Shown: piece by piece, positions 18,371 to 28,477 of the stretch
How positions within the stretch are numbered: the first letter of the stretch is position 1
Layout of the letters: the number at the start of each line of letters is the position of its first letter
DNA from: Rhodococcus oryzae
GTDB taxonomy: Bacteria; Actinomycetota; Actinomycetes; Mycobacteriales; Mycobacteriaceae
Assembly: GCF_005049235.1 (NCBI RefSeq)
Contig: NZ_SUMD01000001.1
Span: 186,001 to 250,000 of the forward strand
Direction: 5' to 3'
Length of the DNA: 64,000 bases
The notes under the pieces: model-generated
The model's database searches: none
What the model was told of the DNA's origin: nothing
What the model saw: only the letters and a program-made list of their open reading frames with translations
Program-made: the position numbers and the translations under genes

Positions 18371-20907
18371 GCAGTCACCTTCCCGATCCCGGCCAAGTCC
18401 ACCACCATTGTCAGCCCACCGCCCGGTGTATCCGTGGCGCTGACGCTGCCCCCCATCGCCTCGACGAACCCCCGAACCACCGATAACCCCAGACCGACCC
18501 CGGTCGACATGTCGCGGTCGCCGAGGCGTTGGAACGAGTCGAAGATCTGGTCCTCCGCACCGCGGGCGATCCCGGGGCCGGTGTCCGCGACGGTGATCAG
18601 CACCCGATCCTTGACCGGCGCCGCCGCGATCCGCACCGCCCCGTCCGGGGCGTACCGAAGCGCGTTGTCCACCAGATTCGCCAGCACCCGCTCGAGCAGT
18701 CCGCTGTCCGCCATCACCGCGTTGCCCCCGACCTCGACCTTCACCCGGTCCGGTCCCGCCCGGCCGATTCCCGGCGCGCCGATCCCGACACCGACGAGCG
18801 CACGATGGACCACCTCTTCGAGGTAGACCGGACGCAGGGTCGGGCGCACCACCCCCGCCGCCAGCCGCGAGGAGTCGAGCAGATTGCCCACCAGATTGGT
18901 CAGCTGGTCGGCCGACTCTTCCACCGTGGCAAGCAGTTCCGCGGTGTCCTCCGGCGAGAACTCCACGTCGTCGCTGCGCAGGCTCGAGACCGCGGCCTTG
19001 ACCGCGGCGAGGGGCGTCCGCAGGTCGTGGCTCACCGCGGACAGCAGCGAGCGCCGCAGCCGGTCCGCCTCCGCGAGGGCCTTCGCCTGACTGGCCTCCT
19101 CGGCGAGCTCGCTCTGCCGGATCAACCCCACCGCCTGATTCGCGACGGCCGACAGCACACGTCGGTCGCGCGCGTGCAGCTCGTCGCCCCGCAGCGCCAG
19201 CGCGTACTCGCCGTCGTTGACCTCGCACACGGTGTCGGCCCGGTCGACCTCCGTGAGCGGGTCCGGTCCCACCGAGCTCACCACCCCGTGCCCGCGACGG
19301 ATCATGCTCACCGACTGTTGGGCGTAGGTCTCCCGCACCTTCTCCAGCAGCGCGGGGAGGTCGGCGCCGCGCAGCACCGACCCCGCGAACAGGGCAAGCA
19401 GTTCCGCCTCCTTCGACGCCCGGCGCGCCTCCCTGGCCCGCTTCGCGGCCGCGTCCACCAGCACGGCCACCGCGACGGCGATCACCAGCAGCACCACCGT
19501 GGTGATGAAGTTGTCCGGCTCGGCGATCGTGAAACTGCGCACGGGCGGGGTGAAGAAGTAGTTCAGCAGCAGGCCCGAGATCAGCGCGGACAGTGCTGCA
19601 GGCGCCACGCCGCCGAGCAGGGCGACGAGCAGCACCACGATGAAGAACAGCGCGCTCTCCCCACCCCACCCGAGGTGCCGGTCGACCGCTCCCATGACGA
19701 GCGCTGCCGCCGAGGGCACCAGGACCGCAGCGACCCAGGCCAGGATCTTGCGCGAACGCGTGCCCACCGGGGTCAGCCTGCGTGGCGTGCTCGACTCACC
19801 GTGGGTGACCATGTGCACGTCGATCGAGCCGGACTGCTGCACCACGGCGGCGCCGATGCCCTCGTCGAGGATGCGGGCCCAGCGCGACCGCCTCGAGGTC
19901 CCCAGCACCAGCTGGGTCGCATTGGCCGCGCGCGCGAACTCGAGCAGGGTCGACGGCACGTCGTCGCCGACCACGCTGTGCAGGCTCGCGCCGATGCTGG
20001 TCGCCAGCCTGCGCACCTTGCCCATCTCCGGTGCGGACACCCCGGCCAGCCCGTCGCCGCGCACCACGTGCACGACGATGAGCTCGGCACTGGACTTCGA
20101 GGCGATCCGGCCGGCCCGCCGCACCAGGGTCTCCGACTCGGGTCCCCCGGTGACGGCCACCACCACCCGCTCCCTGGCTTCCCAGGTGTCGGTGATCTCG
20201 TTCTCCGCACGGTACTTCGCGAGCGCCGCATCCACCTGGTCGGCGACCCACAGCAGCGCGAGTTCCCGCAACGCGGTGAGGTTTCCGCGACGGAAGTAGT
20301 TGCTCAGTGCGGCGTCCACCTTCTCCGCGGCGTAGACGTTTCCGTGGGAGAGTCTGCGGCGCAGCGCCTCCGGGGTGATGTCGACGAGCTCGACCTGGGT
20401 GGCCGCGCGCACCACCGCGTCGGGCACGGTCTCCCGCTGCGCCACCCCAGTGATCTGCTGGACGACGTCGTTGAGGCTCTCGAGGTGCTGGACGTTGAGG
20501 GTGGTGAGCACGTCGATGCCCGCGGCGAGCACCTCCTCGACGTCCTGCCACCGCTTCTCGTTGCGGCTGCCGGGGGTGTTGGTGTGGGCGAGTTCGTCGA
20601 CCAGCACCAGCGCAGGTCTCCGCCGCAGCACCGCGTCGACGTCCAGTTCCCCCATCGTGGTGCCGCGGTAGTCGATCAGCTTCGGCGGCACCACCTCGAG
20701 GTCGCCGATCTGAGCGGCCGTGCGGGCGCGGCCGTGGGTCTCGACCACGGCCGCGACCACGTCGGTGCCCCGTTCGCGACGGCGATGGGCCTCGCCGAGC
20801 ATCGCGAACGTCTTGCCCACCCCGGGGGCCGCGCCCAGATAGATGCGCAGCTCACCGCGCTTGCGCTCGCCCCCGGAACCCGTACCGCTCACTCCGTCAT
20901 CATCCAC
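18367..20907 (-). CDS. kdpD: Osmosensitive K+ channel sensor kinase KdpD
   Basis: 846-aa membrane histidine kinase. The order is an N-terminal KdpD domain with Walker A GAAPGVGKT (residues 25-33) and a USP-like domain, four membrane helices around residue 400, a GAF-like region, HisKA with SHDLRTPLAA and an ATPase domain with LVDNALRYAP and DTGPGI. It senses K+ or turgor and controls KdpE. GTG 20907 was chosen; GTG 20892 is also possible and neither has a strong ribosome site. It is 11 bp after kdpC, and its stop overlaps kdpE. Confidence 0.96.
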   Translation of the reverse strand: MDDDGVSGTGSGGERKRGELRIYLGAAPGVGKTFAMLGEAHRRRERGTDVVAAVVETHGRARTAAQIGDLEVVPPKLIDYRGTTMGELDVDAVLRRRPALVLVDELAHTNTPGSRNEKRWQDVEEVLAAGIDVLTTLNVQHLESLNDVVQQITGVAQRETVPDAVVRAATQVELVDITPEALRRRLSHGNVYAAEKVDAALSNYFRRGNLTALRELALLWVADQVDAALAKYRAENEITDTWEARERVVVAVTGGPESETLVRRAGRIASKSSAELIVVHVVRGDGLAGVSAPEMGKVRRLATSIGASLHSVVGDDVPSTLLEFARAANATQLVLGTSRRSRWARILDEGIGAAVVQQSGSIDVHMVTHGESSTPRRLTPVGTRSRKILAWVAAVLVPSAAALVMGAVDRHLGWGGESALFFIVVLLVALLGGVAPAALSALISGLLLNYFFTPPVRSFTIAEPDNFITTVVLLVIAVAVAVLVDAAAKRAREARRASKEAELLALFAGSVLRGADLPALLEKVRETYAQQSVSMIRRGHGVVSSVGPDPLTEVDRADTVCEVNDGEYALALRGDELHARDRRVLSAVANQAVGLIRQSELAEEASQAKALAEADRLRRSLLSAVSHDLRTPLAAVKAAVSSLRSDDVEFSPEDTAELLATVEESADQLTNLVGNLLDSSRLAAGVVRPTLRPVYLEEVVHRALVGVGIGAPGIGRAGPDRVKVEVGGNAVMADSGLLERVLANLVDNALRYAPDGAVRIAAAPVKDRVLITVADTGPGIARGAEDQIFDSFQRLGDRDMSTGVGLGLSVVRGFVEAMGGSVSATDTPGGGLTMVVDLAGIGKVTA

Positions 20908-20918
20908 CAGTGGGCACT

Positions 20919-21551
20919 TCAGCCGCAGGAAGGCGCGGTCAGGCCAAGCGCGAGGTTGAGCTCGAGCACGTTCACCCGTTCTGCGCCGAGCACGCCGAGC
21001 TGGCGTCCCTCGGTGTGTTCGTCGACGAGCTGGCGGACCCGCTCCTCGCCGAGCCCGTTCGCCGCGGCGACCCGCGGCACCTGGATCGCGGCGTAGGCGG
21101 GGCTGATGTGCGGGTCGATGCCGGACCCGGATCCGGTCACCGCGTCGACGGGAACCTGGTCCGGGCGCACGCCCTCCCGCTCCGCGATCGCAGTGCGGCG
21201 CTCGGTGATGAACGACGCCAGGATCTCGCTGCTGGGGCCCTGGTTGGTCGGCAGGGCGGCCGCGGGGTCGCCCGGCGCGAACGGATCCTCGTCGGCGACC
21301 GAACCGGTGACCCGATTGTGGAAGTACGGATCCGGCGCGCCTGCCTCCACCTGCGGGTCCACCCCGACCCAACGGCTGCCGACCACGCATCCGTTGCTGT
21401 CACGCACCGGTGAGCCCTCCGCGGACCCGGAGCTGATCCGGCCAACCCCCCACACCGCGGCGGGGTAGATCACCCCGAGAATCACGGTGAGCGCGAGCAG
21501 GACCAGCAGGCCTGCCCACACCTGCTTCACGAAACCGATAGTGAATCGCAT
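20919..21551 (-). CDS. kdpC: K+-transporting ATPase subunit KdpC
   Basis: 210-aa subunit with one N-terminal membrane helix (AGLLVLLALTVILGVIYPAAV) and a periplasm-side domain with the family motifs PYFHNRVTGS and GSGSGIDPHISPAYA. It stabilises the KdpFABC complex and is thought to help capture K+ or ATP. It starts at ATG 21551, 6 bp after the kdpB stop. Length and motifs are normal. Confidence 0.97.
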   Translation of the reverse strand: MRFTIGFVKQVWAGLLVLLALTVILGVIYPAAVWGVGRISSGSAEGSPVRDSNGCVVGSRWVGVDPQVEAGAPDPYFHNRVTGSVADEDPFAPGDPAAALPTNQGPSSEILASFITERRTAIAEREGVRPDQVPVDAVTGSGSGIDPHISPAYAAIQVPRVAAANGLGEERVRQLVDEHTEGRQLGVLGAERVNVLELNLALGLTAPSCG

Positions 21552-21557
21552 TCAAGC

Positions 21558-23699
21558 TCACCCAATCCCAGGAATAAGTCGGACGACGAGGTCGATCAGC
21601 CAGATGCCGATGAACGGCGTGATCACACCACCGAGGCCATAGATCAAGAGGTTTCGGCCCAGCAACTGCGAGGCCGAGGACGGCCGGTAGCGCACGCCCC
21701 TGAGCGCCAACGGGATCAGCGCCACGATCACGAGCGCGTTGAAGATCACCGCCGACACGATCGCCGACTGCGGCGTCGCCAGGCGCATGATGTTCAGCGT
21801 GTCCAGCTGCGGGTAGATCCCGCTGAACAGCGCCGGCAGGATGGCGAAATACTTCGCCAGGTCGTTGGCGAGCGAGAACGTGGTCAGCGCCCCACGGGTG
21901 ATGAGCAGCTGCTTGCCGATCTCCACCACCTCGATGAGCTTGGTGGGATCCGAGTCCAGATCCACCATGTTCCCGGCCTCCTTGGCCGCGGAGGTACCGG
22001 TGTTCATGGCCACGCCGACGTCGGCCTGCGCCAGTGCGGGCGCGTCGTTGGTGCCGTCACCTGTCATCGCGACCAGACGGCCACCCCGCTGCTCCTTGCG
22101 GATCAGCTCGAGCTTGTCCTCCGGGGTCGCCTCGGCCATGAAGTCGTCCACGCCTGCCTCGGCGGCTATCGCCTTGGCGGTCAACGGGTTGTCCCCGGTG
22201 ATCATGACGGTTCGGATGCCCATCGCCCGCAGCTCGGCGAACCGCTCGGCCATTCCCGGCTTGACCACGTCGGACAGCTGGATCACGCCGAGAACTCGTG
22301 CGCGGCCTGCTTCCGCCACCGCGACGACCAGCGGGGTGCCGCCGCCCTGCGCGATCTCGTTGACCGTGTCGGTCACAGCCGGGGCCGCAATGCCTCCCAG
22401 AGTCCGCACCCAGGTGAGCACCGCGTCGCTCGCGCCCTTGCGAATCAGTTCGCCGCCTGTGCCCGATCCCCCGTCGCTTCGCTCGCCCGCTATGTCGAGG
22501 CCGCTCATCCGGGTCTGCGCCGTGAACGGCACGAACTCGGCCGCCTTCTCCGCCTCCGCGGGTTCCGCGGCGAGCCCGAAGTCCCTGGCGCACAACTCCA
22601 CGATGCTGCGACCCTCGGGCGTGCCGTCCGCAAGACTGGACAGTCGTGCGGCCTCCGCGAGTTCCCCTGCGGTGACACCGGGGGCGGGATACAGGGCGGT
22701 GGCCCTGCGGTTGCCGTAGGTGATGGTGCCGGTCTTGTCCATCAGCAGCGTGTCGATGTCGCCCGCCGCCTCGACCGCGCGGCCGGACATGGCCAGCACG
22801 TTGCGTTGCACCAGTCGATCCATGCCCGCGATGCCGATGGCCGAGAGCAGCGCGCCGATGGTCGTCGGGATGAGACACACGAGTAGCGCGATCAGCTTGA
22901 TCGGGTCCTGCTCCTGGCCCGCGTACATACCCATCGGCCCGATGGCGACCACGGCCAGCATGAAGATGATGGTCAGCGAGGCCAGCAGGATGTTCAGCGC
23001 GATCTCGTTGGGCGTCTTCTGCCGCGCGGCGCCCTCGACCAGGGCGATCATCCGGTCCACGAAGGAGTGTCCCGGTGCCGCGGTGATCTCGACGACGATC
23101 CGGTCGGACAGCACGATGGTGCCGCCGGTCACCGCACAGCGGTCGCCGCCGGACTCGCGGACCACGGGTGCGGATTCACCGGTGATGGCCGACTCGTCCA
23201 CGGAGGCGATGCCCTCGACGACATCGCCGTCACCGGGGATCACCTCGCCCGCGACCACGACAACCCGATCTCCGACCACCAGGTCCGCGCCCGGGATCGA
23301 CTCGATGGCACCGCCGGCGGTGATGCGGTGAGCGGTGGTGTCCTGCTTGACCTTCCGCAGGCTCGCCGCCTGGGCCTTACCGCGCCCCTCGGCGACGGAC
23401 TCGGCCAGGTTCGCGAAGAGCACGGTGAACCAAAGCCAGGCCGCGACCACCCAGGAGAACACCGACGGATCGGCGATCGCCATCACCGTGGTGATGACGG
23501 AGCCGATGAGCACCACGAACATGACCGGGTTGCGCGCGAGGTGTCGCGGGTCGAGCTTGCGGACCGCGCCGGGCAGCGCCGTGAGCAGCTGCTTCGGGCT
23601 GAAGATCCCGCCCTGCACCCGATGCTGGTTGTGCTCGCCCCCCACGTCCTCCCCGGATCGCGGGGTGACGTCGGGTCGTTCGGTTGTTTTCACACTCAT
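21558..23699 (-). CDS. kdpB: K+-transporting P-type ATPase KdpB
   Basis: 713-aa type IA P-type ATPase that energises KdpA. It has the TGES actuator motif (ITGESAPV), phosphorylation site DKTGTITYG, the hinge [17 protein letters not shown] and about seven membrane helices, with the intramembrane region typical of KdpB. It starts at ATG 23699, overlapping the kdpA stop by 4 bp (ATGA). Length is slightly above the usual 680-690 because of an extended N-terminus rich in charged residues. Confidence 0.97.
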   Translation of the reverse strand: MSVKTTERPDVTPRSGEDVGGEHNQHRVQGGIFSPKQLLTALPGAVRKLDPRHLARNPVMFVVLIGSVITTVMAIADPSVFSWVVAAWLWFTVLFANLAESVAEGRGKAQAASLRKVKQDTTAHRITAGGAIESIPGADLVVGDRVVVVAGEVIPGDGDVVEGIASVDESAITGESAPVVRESGGDRCAVTGGTIVLSDRIVVEITAAPGHSFVDRMIALVEGAARQKTPNEIALNILLASLTIIFMLAVVAIGPMGMYAGQEQDPIKLIALLVCLIPTTIGALLSAIGIAGMDRLVQRNVLAMSGRAVEAAGDIDTLLMDKTGTITYGNRRATALYPAPGVTAGELAEAARLSSLADGTPEGRSIVELCARDFGLAAEPAEAEKAAEFVPFTAQTRMSGLDIAGERSDGGSGTGGELIRKGASDAVLTWVRTLGGIAAPAVTDTVNEIAQGGGTPLVVAVAEAGRARVLGVIQLSDVVKPGMAERFAELRAMGIRTVMITGDNPLTAKAIAAEAGVDDFMAEATPEDKLELIRKEQRGGRLVAMTGDGTNDAPALAQADVGVAMNTGTSAAKEAGNMVDLDSDPTKLIEVVEIGKQLLITRGALTTFSLANDLAKYFAILPALFSGIYPQLDTLNIMRLATPQSAIVSAVIFNALVIVALIPLALRGVRYRPSSASQLLGRNLLIYGLGGVITPFIGIWLIDLVVRLIPGIG

Positions 23700-25396
23700 T
23701 GCAGAGCCTCCGCGATCGGGCCCAGAGCCAGGGCCGGGAAGAATGTCAGCGCCGCGACCAGGACGACGGTGCCGGTGAGGAGCCCGGCGAACATCGGGCC
23801 CGCGGTGGGCAGGGTGCCCGCGCCGGGCGCCGTCTTCTTCTGCGATGCAAGGGATCCGGCGAGCGCAAGCACGAAGATGATCGGCAGGAAACGTCCGAGC
23901 AACATGCAGACGCCGAGCGAGGACTGGAACCAGTCGCTCGTCACGGTCAGGCCGCCGAAGGCGCTGCCGTTGTTGTTCGAGGCCGAGGCGAACGCGTAGA
24001 GCACCTCGGAGAATCCGTGGATGGAACCGGGCGTGCCCGGATCTCCGCTGTTGCCCTGGTATCCGGTGGTGGACGCCAGGATCACGGTGATGCCGGTGCC
24101 GATGAGCACCAGTGCGGGCATCACGAGCACCGAGAGCGCCGCCAGGGTGATCTCGCGCTGCCCCAGCTTCTTGCCGAGGTACTCGGGGGTCCGGCCGACC
24201 AGCAATCCACCGACGAACACCGCGATCAGCGCCAACACGAGGATGCCGTACAGGCCGGTGCCGACACCGCCGGGCGCGATCTCGCCGAGGAGCATGTTCA
24301 GCATCACCGCGCCGCCCCCGAGCGGCGACATGCTGTCGTGCGCTGAATTGACGGCGCCGGTGGAGGTTCCGGTGGTGCTGACCGCGAACAACGCGGAGCC
24401 GGGGATCCCGAATCGAACCTCCTTGCCCTCCATCATGCCGCCTGCCGCGGTGGCCGCGACGCCACGCTGGCCGGATTCGGCGGCGAGGGTCACGGCGAGC
24501 AGTCCGGACCAGAGGATGCCCATGACGGCCAGCAGGGTCAGGCCCTGCTTGCGGTCGCCGACCATGGTTCCGAAGGTGCGGGTGAGCGACACCGGGATGA
24601 GCAGGATCGCGATGATCTCGACGATATTGCTCAGCGGGGTCGGATTCTCGAAGGGGTGCGCCGAGTTCGCCGCGAGGATGCCGCCACCGTTGGTGCCGAG
24701 CTCCTTGATGGCCTCCTGTGAGGCCACAGGCGCGAGCGCGTTGGTGACGGAGTTCCCGTCGAGACCGGTCGAGGTGAAGCCGGAGTCGAAAGACTGGATC
24801 ACGCCCTGGCTCAACAGGATCAGCGCGATGACAAAGGAGATGGGCAGCAGGATCCGAATGCAGCCACGGGTCAGGTCCACCCAGAAGTTGCCGATCTCGC
24901 CGCCCCGGGAGACACGGACGAAGCCGCGGATCAGCGCCGCCGCGACCGCCATGCCGACGGCAGCGGACACAAAGTTCTGCACCGCAAGGCCGATCGGCTG
25001 GGTCAGGTTGGACATCGTGGTCTCGGGCGCGTACGACTGCCAGTTGGTGTTCGCCACGAACGAAGCGGCGGTGTTGAACGCCATCGCCGGGCTCACCCCG
25101 GACAGGTCACCGCTGAGCGGCAGCACGCCCTGGACGCGCTGCAGGAAGTAGAGGAACAGCACGCTCGCGGCCGAGAAGCCGAGCAGGCTCCCGGCGTAGC
25201 CGTACCAGGTCTGGTCGGTGCGGGCGTTGATGCGGCAGAGCCGGTACAGAACCGTCTCGATGCGCAGATCCCCTGAGCGGAGATCGGTGTCGGTGGTGTA
25301 GACCTTGGCCATGTAGTCACCGACGGGGACATACAGAATCGCTAGCACGGCGATCACCAGTGCTATCTGCAGTCCCGCAGCAAGCGCGGGATTCAT
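23696..25396 (-). CDS. kdpA: K+-transporting ATPase subunit KdpA
   Basis: 566-aa channel-like subunit that selects K+, with about ten membrane helices. Family landmarks include [32 protein letters not shown] and [10 protein letters not shown], the degenerate selectivity-filter loops. It starts at ATG 25396, 3 bp after kdpF, with GAGAGG inside the kdpF end serving as ribosome site. Length and motifs are standard. Confidence 0.97.
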   Translation of the reverse strand: MNPALAAGLQIALVIAVLAILYVPVGDYMAKVYTTDTDLRSGDLRIETVLYRLCRINARTDQTWYGYAGSLLGFSAASVLFLYFLQRVQGVLPLSGDLSGVSPAMAFNTAASFVANTNWQSYAPETTMSNLTQPIGLAVQNFVSAAVGMAVAAALIRGFVRVSRGGEIGNFWVDLTRGCIRILLPISFVIALILLSQGVIQSFDSGFTSTGLDGNSVTNALAPVASQEAIKELGTNGGGILAANSAHPFENPTPLSNIVEIIAILLIPVSLTRTFGTMVGDRKQGLTLLAVMGILWSGLLAVTLAAESGQRGVAATAAGGMMEGKEVRFGIPGSALFAVSTTGTSTGAVNSAHDSMSPLGGGAVMLNMLLGEIAPGGVGTGLYGILVLALIAVFVGGLLVGRTPEYLGKKLGQREITLAALSVLVMPALVLIGTGITVILASTTGYQGNSGDPGTPGSIHGFSEVLYAFASASNNNGSAFGGLTVTSDWFQSSLGVCMLLGRFLPIIFVLALAGSLASQKKTAPGAGTLPTAGPMFAGLLTGTVVLVAALTFFPALALGPIAEALQ

Positions 25397-25399
25397 GTG

Positions 25400-25498
25400 T
25401 CAGAACCTCTCGGGGTCAAGAAGCGCGATCAGCAGGTAGATCACGAGGGCCGCCGCGATGGCGATCAGGATGACGCTGAGCGTCCCGCCGGCGGTCAC
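25400..25498 (-). CDS. kdpF: K+-transporting ATPase subunit KdpF
   Basis: 32-aa single-helix peptide beginning VTAGGTLSVILIAIAAALV and ending LLDPERF, the diagnostic KdpF tail (compare PEKF/PERF endings). It stabilises the Kdp complex at the KdpA-KdpB interface. It is too short for ordinary gene calling. The start GTG 25498 overlaps the stop of the upstream 30-codon reading frame (GTGA), and kdpA follows after 3 bp. Confidence 0.88.
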   Translation of the reverse strand: MTAGGTLSVILIAIAAALVIYLLIALLDPERF

Positions 25499-25587
25499 TG
25501 CGCACGCTTTGTCTGCAACCCGCGCAGCACCAGCGCGCAGAGGCCGAAGGTGCCGATGATGAGCGCCACGTAGGCCAGATCAGCCAT
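25495..25587 (-). CDS. Unnamed 30-aa membrane microprotein before kdpF
   Basis: Small reading frame starting at ATG 25587 with a strong AAGGA 6 nt upstream. It begins MADLAYVALIIGTFGLCALV and ends in a basic tail (RGLQTKRAQ), one membrane helix with a positive C-terminus. Its stop overlaps the kdpF start as GTGA, so the two are translationally coupled, and it is the first translated frame of the kdp operon. It is not KdpF, which follows with its own PERF tail. A role as a further Kdp-associated peptide is inference from position. I recall short peptides of this type before kdpF in other actinobacteria but cannot name a family. Confidence 0.7.
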   Translation of the reverse strand: MADLAYVALIIGTFGLCALVLRGLQTKRAQ

Positions 25588-25757
25588 GACAGTTCCTTTT
25601 CGAAAGTCTCACGCGCGCCGTCCATCGGCGTGCGCCGTCCCTGTTTTCGGGCACAGTGCAGCGTGCTCCCGGACGGGGACGAATAGGGACTTCCTTACGG
25701 CTCACTAACGCCGCTACCTGGGCTGTTGACGCCTTCTTTACGCGCGTGCGACGGCGA

Positions 25758-26390
25758 TCACGGAGCACCATGCGCGAGCCGCCGAACCGAAGCGGGCACC
25801 GTGGTGTGTTGGTCCACCCAGGGCGCCGGGATCGGCTCGCCGGGCACGGTCCGGAGCGGCACCACGCCCGCCCAGGCACCACCGTCTCCGTCGGGTTCAC
25901 TCGGCGGGGCGTCGCGCACCTTGACGGTCCACCCGCCCGCGCTGATCGGCAACGCGATGGTCAGCGTGGCCGCGAGCTCCTTCTTGGTGTGGCAGCGCAC
26001 CTCGGCACTCCGGCCCGGGATCAGGGCGTCCGAGAGTGCGTTCAGCGCGTCGGCGGACTCCTCCCGCGTGAGCGCGGTCAGGTGCCCGCGCACCACCGCG
26101 GATCGGTAGTTGGCCGAGGAGTTGAAGAGGTTGTCCGCCACCACGATTCCGTCGAGCAGGGCAACGCAGAGCGCGGCGGGTGCGCCCGACGCGACCTGAC
26201 GAAGCGCCCCGGCACCGGTTGACCCGTGCAGGATGATCCGGTCGCCGTCCCTGGCATAGAGCATCGGGACCGCCCACGGCATGCCGTCGACGACGGTGGC
26301 GAGTGTGCCCACCGCCGCGGCGTCGAGCACGGCGTCGAGCTTGGTGCGGTCGAGCATCGAGCGTTCGGGGTGCCTGGTGATTTTGTCCAC
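25758..26390 (-). CDS. Pyridoxamine 5'-phosphate oxidase-like flavin-binding protein
   Basis: 210-aa split-barrel flavin-binding protein. It begins with the HPERS..DR..LDAVLD segment typical of this PNPOx-like family and continues GTLATVVDGMPWAVPMLYARDGDRIILHGSTGAG and the FNSSANYRSAVVRG strand. It probably binds FMN or F420; the reaction is unknown. GTG 26390 was chosen because the HPER motif lies before the next ATG (26357), with GAGG 8 nt upstream. It is divergent from a MocR regulator, the usual partner of PNPOx-like genes, which probably activates it. The kdp operon follows 170 bp downstream on the same strand. Confidence 0.85.
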   Translation of the reverse strand: MDKITRHPERSMLDRTKLDAVLDAAAVGTLATVVDGMPWAVPMLYARDGDRIILHGSTGAGALRQVASGAPAALCVALLDGIVVADNLFNSSANYRSAVVRGHLTALTREESADALNALSDALIPGRSAEVRCHTKKELAATLTIALPISAGGWTVKVRDAPPSEPDGDGGAWAGVVPLRTVPGEPIPAPWVDQHTTVPASVRRLAHGAP

Positions 26391-26425
26391 GCCACCAGCC
26401 TCGCCGCATTCTGGCATAGTCAACA

Positions 26426-26458
26426 GGTCCAGAATTACCAAACTTGATGGTCCAGTAT
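26426..26458. promoter_or_regulatory. Direct repeats, candidate MocR operator
   Basis: GGTCCAGAAT (26426-26435) is repeated as GGTCCAGTAT (26449-26458) with a 23-bp period in the 78-bp spacer between the divergent PNPOx-like gene and the MocR gene. MocR dimers are known to bind direct repeats about two helical turns apart; binding here is inferred. Confidence 0.55.
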
Positions 26459-26468
26459 TCTCCTCCTC

Positions 26469-27917
26469 ATGGCCCGCCATGCCCGTGACGTCCAACTGAC
26501 GCTGACGCTGCCGCCCACCGGCGCCGCTCTCCGGCACCGCATCTCGGAGGCGATCATCGACGCGATCCGGCTCGGCCGGCTCCACCCTGGCGACGCACTG
26601 CCTCCGACCAGGGCGCTCGCCGCCGAGCTGGGCGTGTCCAGGGCAGGCGTGGTCGAGGCCTACGACGAACTCTGTGCGGCCGGATATGCCTGCGCGCGGC
26701 CGGGATCCGGGACCCTCATCGCGCCTGGGGCCGATGCCGCGGCCGCCGCGGGAGCCGAGTCCCACGTGTCGGACCGACCGACGCCGGTCCCTGACACCGA
26801 ACCGACACCGACCGCCCCGACCTGGGACCTCACCCCGGGCTGCCCGGACACCGGCCTCATCTCCCCCGACGACTGGCGGCGAGCCTGGCGTGCCGCCGCT
26901 GCGGCACCGATCCGCCCGCGCTCCCCCGGCTCGACCGGCCATCCGGAGTTGCGCCACGCCCTGGCCCTGCACCTGCGCCGCACCCGCGGGATTATCGCGC
27001 ACCCGGACGAACTGGTGCTCGTCCCCGGTGTCGATTCCGCGCTGCGCACTCTCGCCGCGGCCGCGGACCTGGCCGGACGGGATGTCGCCTTCGAGGAGCC
27101 GGGGTACCGCAACGCCCGCCGGACTCTCGAGCTGTCGGGGGCCCGGCCACGGCCGATCGCGGTCGATGCCGACGGTCTCGATCCGGCGGCGCTCCGCGAG
27201 ACCGATGCTGCCGTGTATTGCACTCCGGCACACCAGTATCCGCTCGGCGCCCGGATGCCGGTCACCCGTCGCGCCGGGCTGGTGGCGCGGGCGGCCGCCT
27301 CCGGGACGCTGATCATCGAGGACGACTACGACGGCGAGTTCCGCTACGACGTCTCCGCATTGCCCGCCCTGCGCAGCATCGAGGGCGGACGCGAGCACGT
27401 CGCCTACCTCGGCACCGCGTCGAAGATCCTCTCGCCCTCGATCCGCATGGCCTGGCTGCTCCCCCCGCCCGCGCTGCTTGCGCGGGTGCACGAATCGTTG
27501 CGCCGCACCAGCGAGAACTGCTGCGGGGTCACCGGGCTCGCGCTCGCCCACTTCATCGAATCCGGCGCACTGACCCGGCACCTCGCCCGGGCGTCGCGCA
27601 CCTATTCGGCGCGGCGGGCCGCCCTGGTCGGTGCGCTCCGGAGCCGCCCCACCCTGATGGGCCGGCCGGGGGTCGACCTGGTTGGCATCGAGGCCGGGCT
27701 GCACGTGGTGCTGCGCCTGCCGGACCACGCCGATGACGACGCCATCGCCACGGAACTCGGCGCGCGCGGCATCGCGGTGCCCGGCCTGGGTCCGTACCGC
27801 ACCGACGCCGCGGGCCCGCGGGGCCTGATGTGCGGGTATGGGCAGTTACCCGAGACCCAGGCCGACGCCGTCGCCGGAGCGATCGCGGAGGTGGTCGGCA
27901 GGCATCTCGCACGCTGA
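26469..27917 (+). CDS. MocR/PdxR-type transcriptional regulator
   Basis: 482-aa fusion of an N-terminal GntR winged helix (residues 15-80, with DALPPTRALAAELGVSRAGVVEAYDEL) and a class I aminotransferase domain. The PLP lysine lies in GTASKILSPSIRMAW, and the PLP Asp/Tyr region is IIEDDYDGEFRYD. Such proteins use bound PLP, or PLP plus an amine, as a regulatory signal. It starts at ATG 26469. It is divergent from the PNPOx-like gene, its likely target. It ends 1 bp from the convergent unknown gene. Confidence 0.92.
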   Translation: MARHARDVQLTLTLPPTGAALRHRISEAIIDAIRLGRLHPGDALPPTRALAAELGVSRAGVVEAYDELCAAGYACARPGSGTLIAPGADAAAAAGAESHVSDRPTPVPDTEPTPTAPTWDLTPGCPDTGLISPDDWRRAWRAAAAAPIRPRSPGSTGHPELRHALALHLRRTRGIIAHPDELVLVPGVDSALRTLAAAADLAGRDVAFEEPGYRNARRTLELSGARPRPIAVDADGLDPAALRETDAAVYCTPAHQYPLGARMPVTRRAGLVARAAASGTLIIEDDYDGEFRYDVSALPALRSIEGGREHVAYLGTASKILSPSIRMAWLLPPPALLARVHESLRRTSENCCGVTGLALAHFIESGALTRHLARASRTYSARRAALVGALRSRPTLMGRPGVDLVGIEAGLHVVLRLPDHADDDAIATELGARGIAVPGLGPYRTDAAGPRGLMCGYGQLPETQADAVAGAIAEVVGRHLAR

Positions 27918-27918
27918 C

Positions 27919-28425
27919 TCACGGCTGCTCATCCGGCTCCTGCTCGAGGACCTTTTCCAGGAACTCCTTGAGCTCCTGGATCGCCGACGCGCCGGGGATG
28001 GCGCTGAGACTGGCGAGCGCCGCGTTCAGCGCGGCCAGGAGGGTTCGGAAGATCCGCCGCCCGATCGTCCCGCCGCCTCGGACTACCCCCATCACCTCGC
28101 TGCGGCCTGCCCGCTCGATCACCGCGAGCTTGAAATCACGCATGGCGCCGTCCCAGCCCGCCGACCCCAACGCGTCGATCACGGTGTCGGCGGGGAACTC
28201 CCGGCTCTCGCCGCTGAGTGTGCGGAGCGCCTCCGCCCCCTGATTCGCCACGAGTTGTTCCACGGCGGAGGCGAACTGGCGCCGGAGATCCTCGTCGGGC
28301 AGCACGGCGCGCTCCACACCGCTGTCGTCACCGAGGGTCGCGTCCGGTTGCGCCGACCACCGCAACACCAGGATCACATCGTCGACGAGCTGGCGCACGA
28401 TGAGCATGTCGTCGTAGTCGGCCAC
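27919..28425 (-). CDS. Hypothetical protein
   Basis: 168-aa mostly helical soluble protein that I do not recognise. It has an acidic N-terminus (VADYDDM), a Gly-rich patch with basic residues in the middle (VVRGGGTIGRR), a hydrophobic helix (LLAALNAALASLSAIPG) and an acidic C-terminus (EKVLEQEPDEQP). It starts at GTG 28425 with GAGGAGG 4 nt upstream, a very good ribosome site that supports a real gene. It lies 52 bp after fpg on the same strand and is convergent with the MocR gene. Confidence 0.75.
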   Translation of the reverse strand: MADYDDMLIVRQLVDDVILVLRWSAQPDATLGDDSGVERAVLPDEDLRRQFASAVEQLVANQGAEALRTLSGESREFPADTVIDALGSAGWDGAMRDFKLAVIERAGRSEVMGVVRGGGTIGRRIFRTLLAALNAALASLSAIPGASAIQELKEFLEKVLEQEPDEQP

Positions 28426-28477
28426 GGGACCTCCTCGCCGAAGGACACTCGTCAGTGTGCGCGCCGCGGGTCGGGGT

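Noticed and set aside
18371-19669. Extended N-terminus of kdpE reaching into kdpD
   Set aside because: The extra 430 residues are kdpD read in the wrong frame; the receiver domain begins at GTG 18370 with a classic GTGA overlap.
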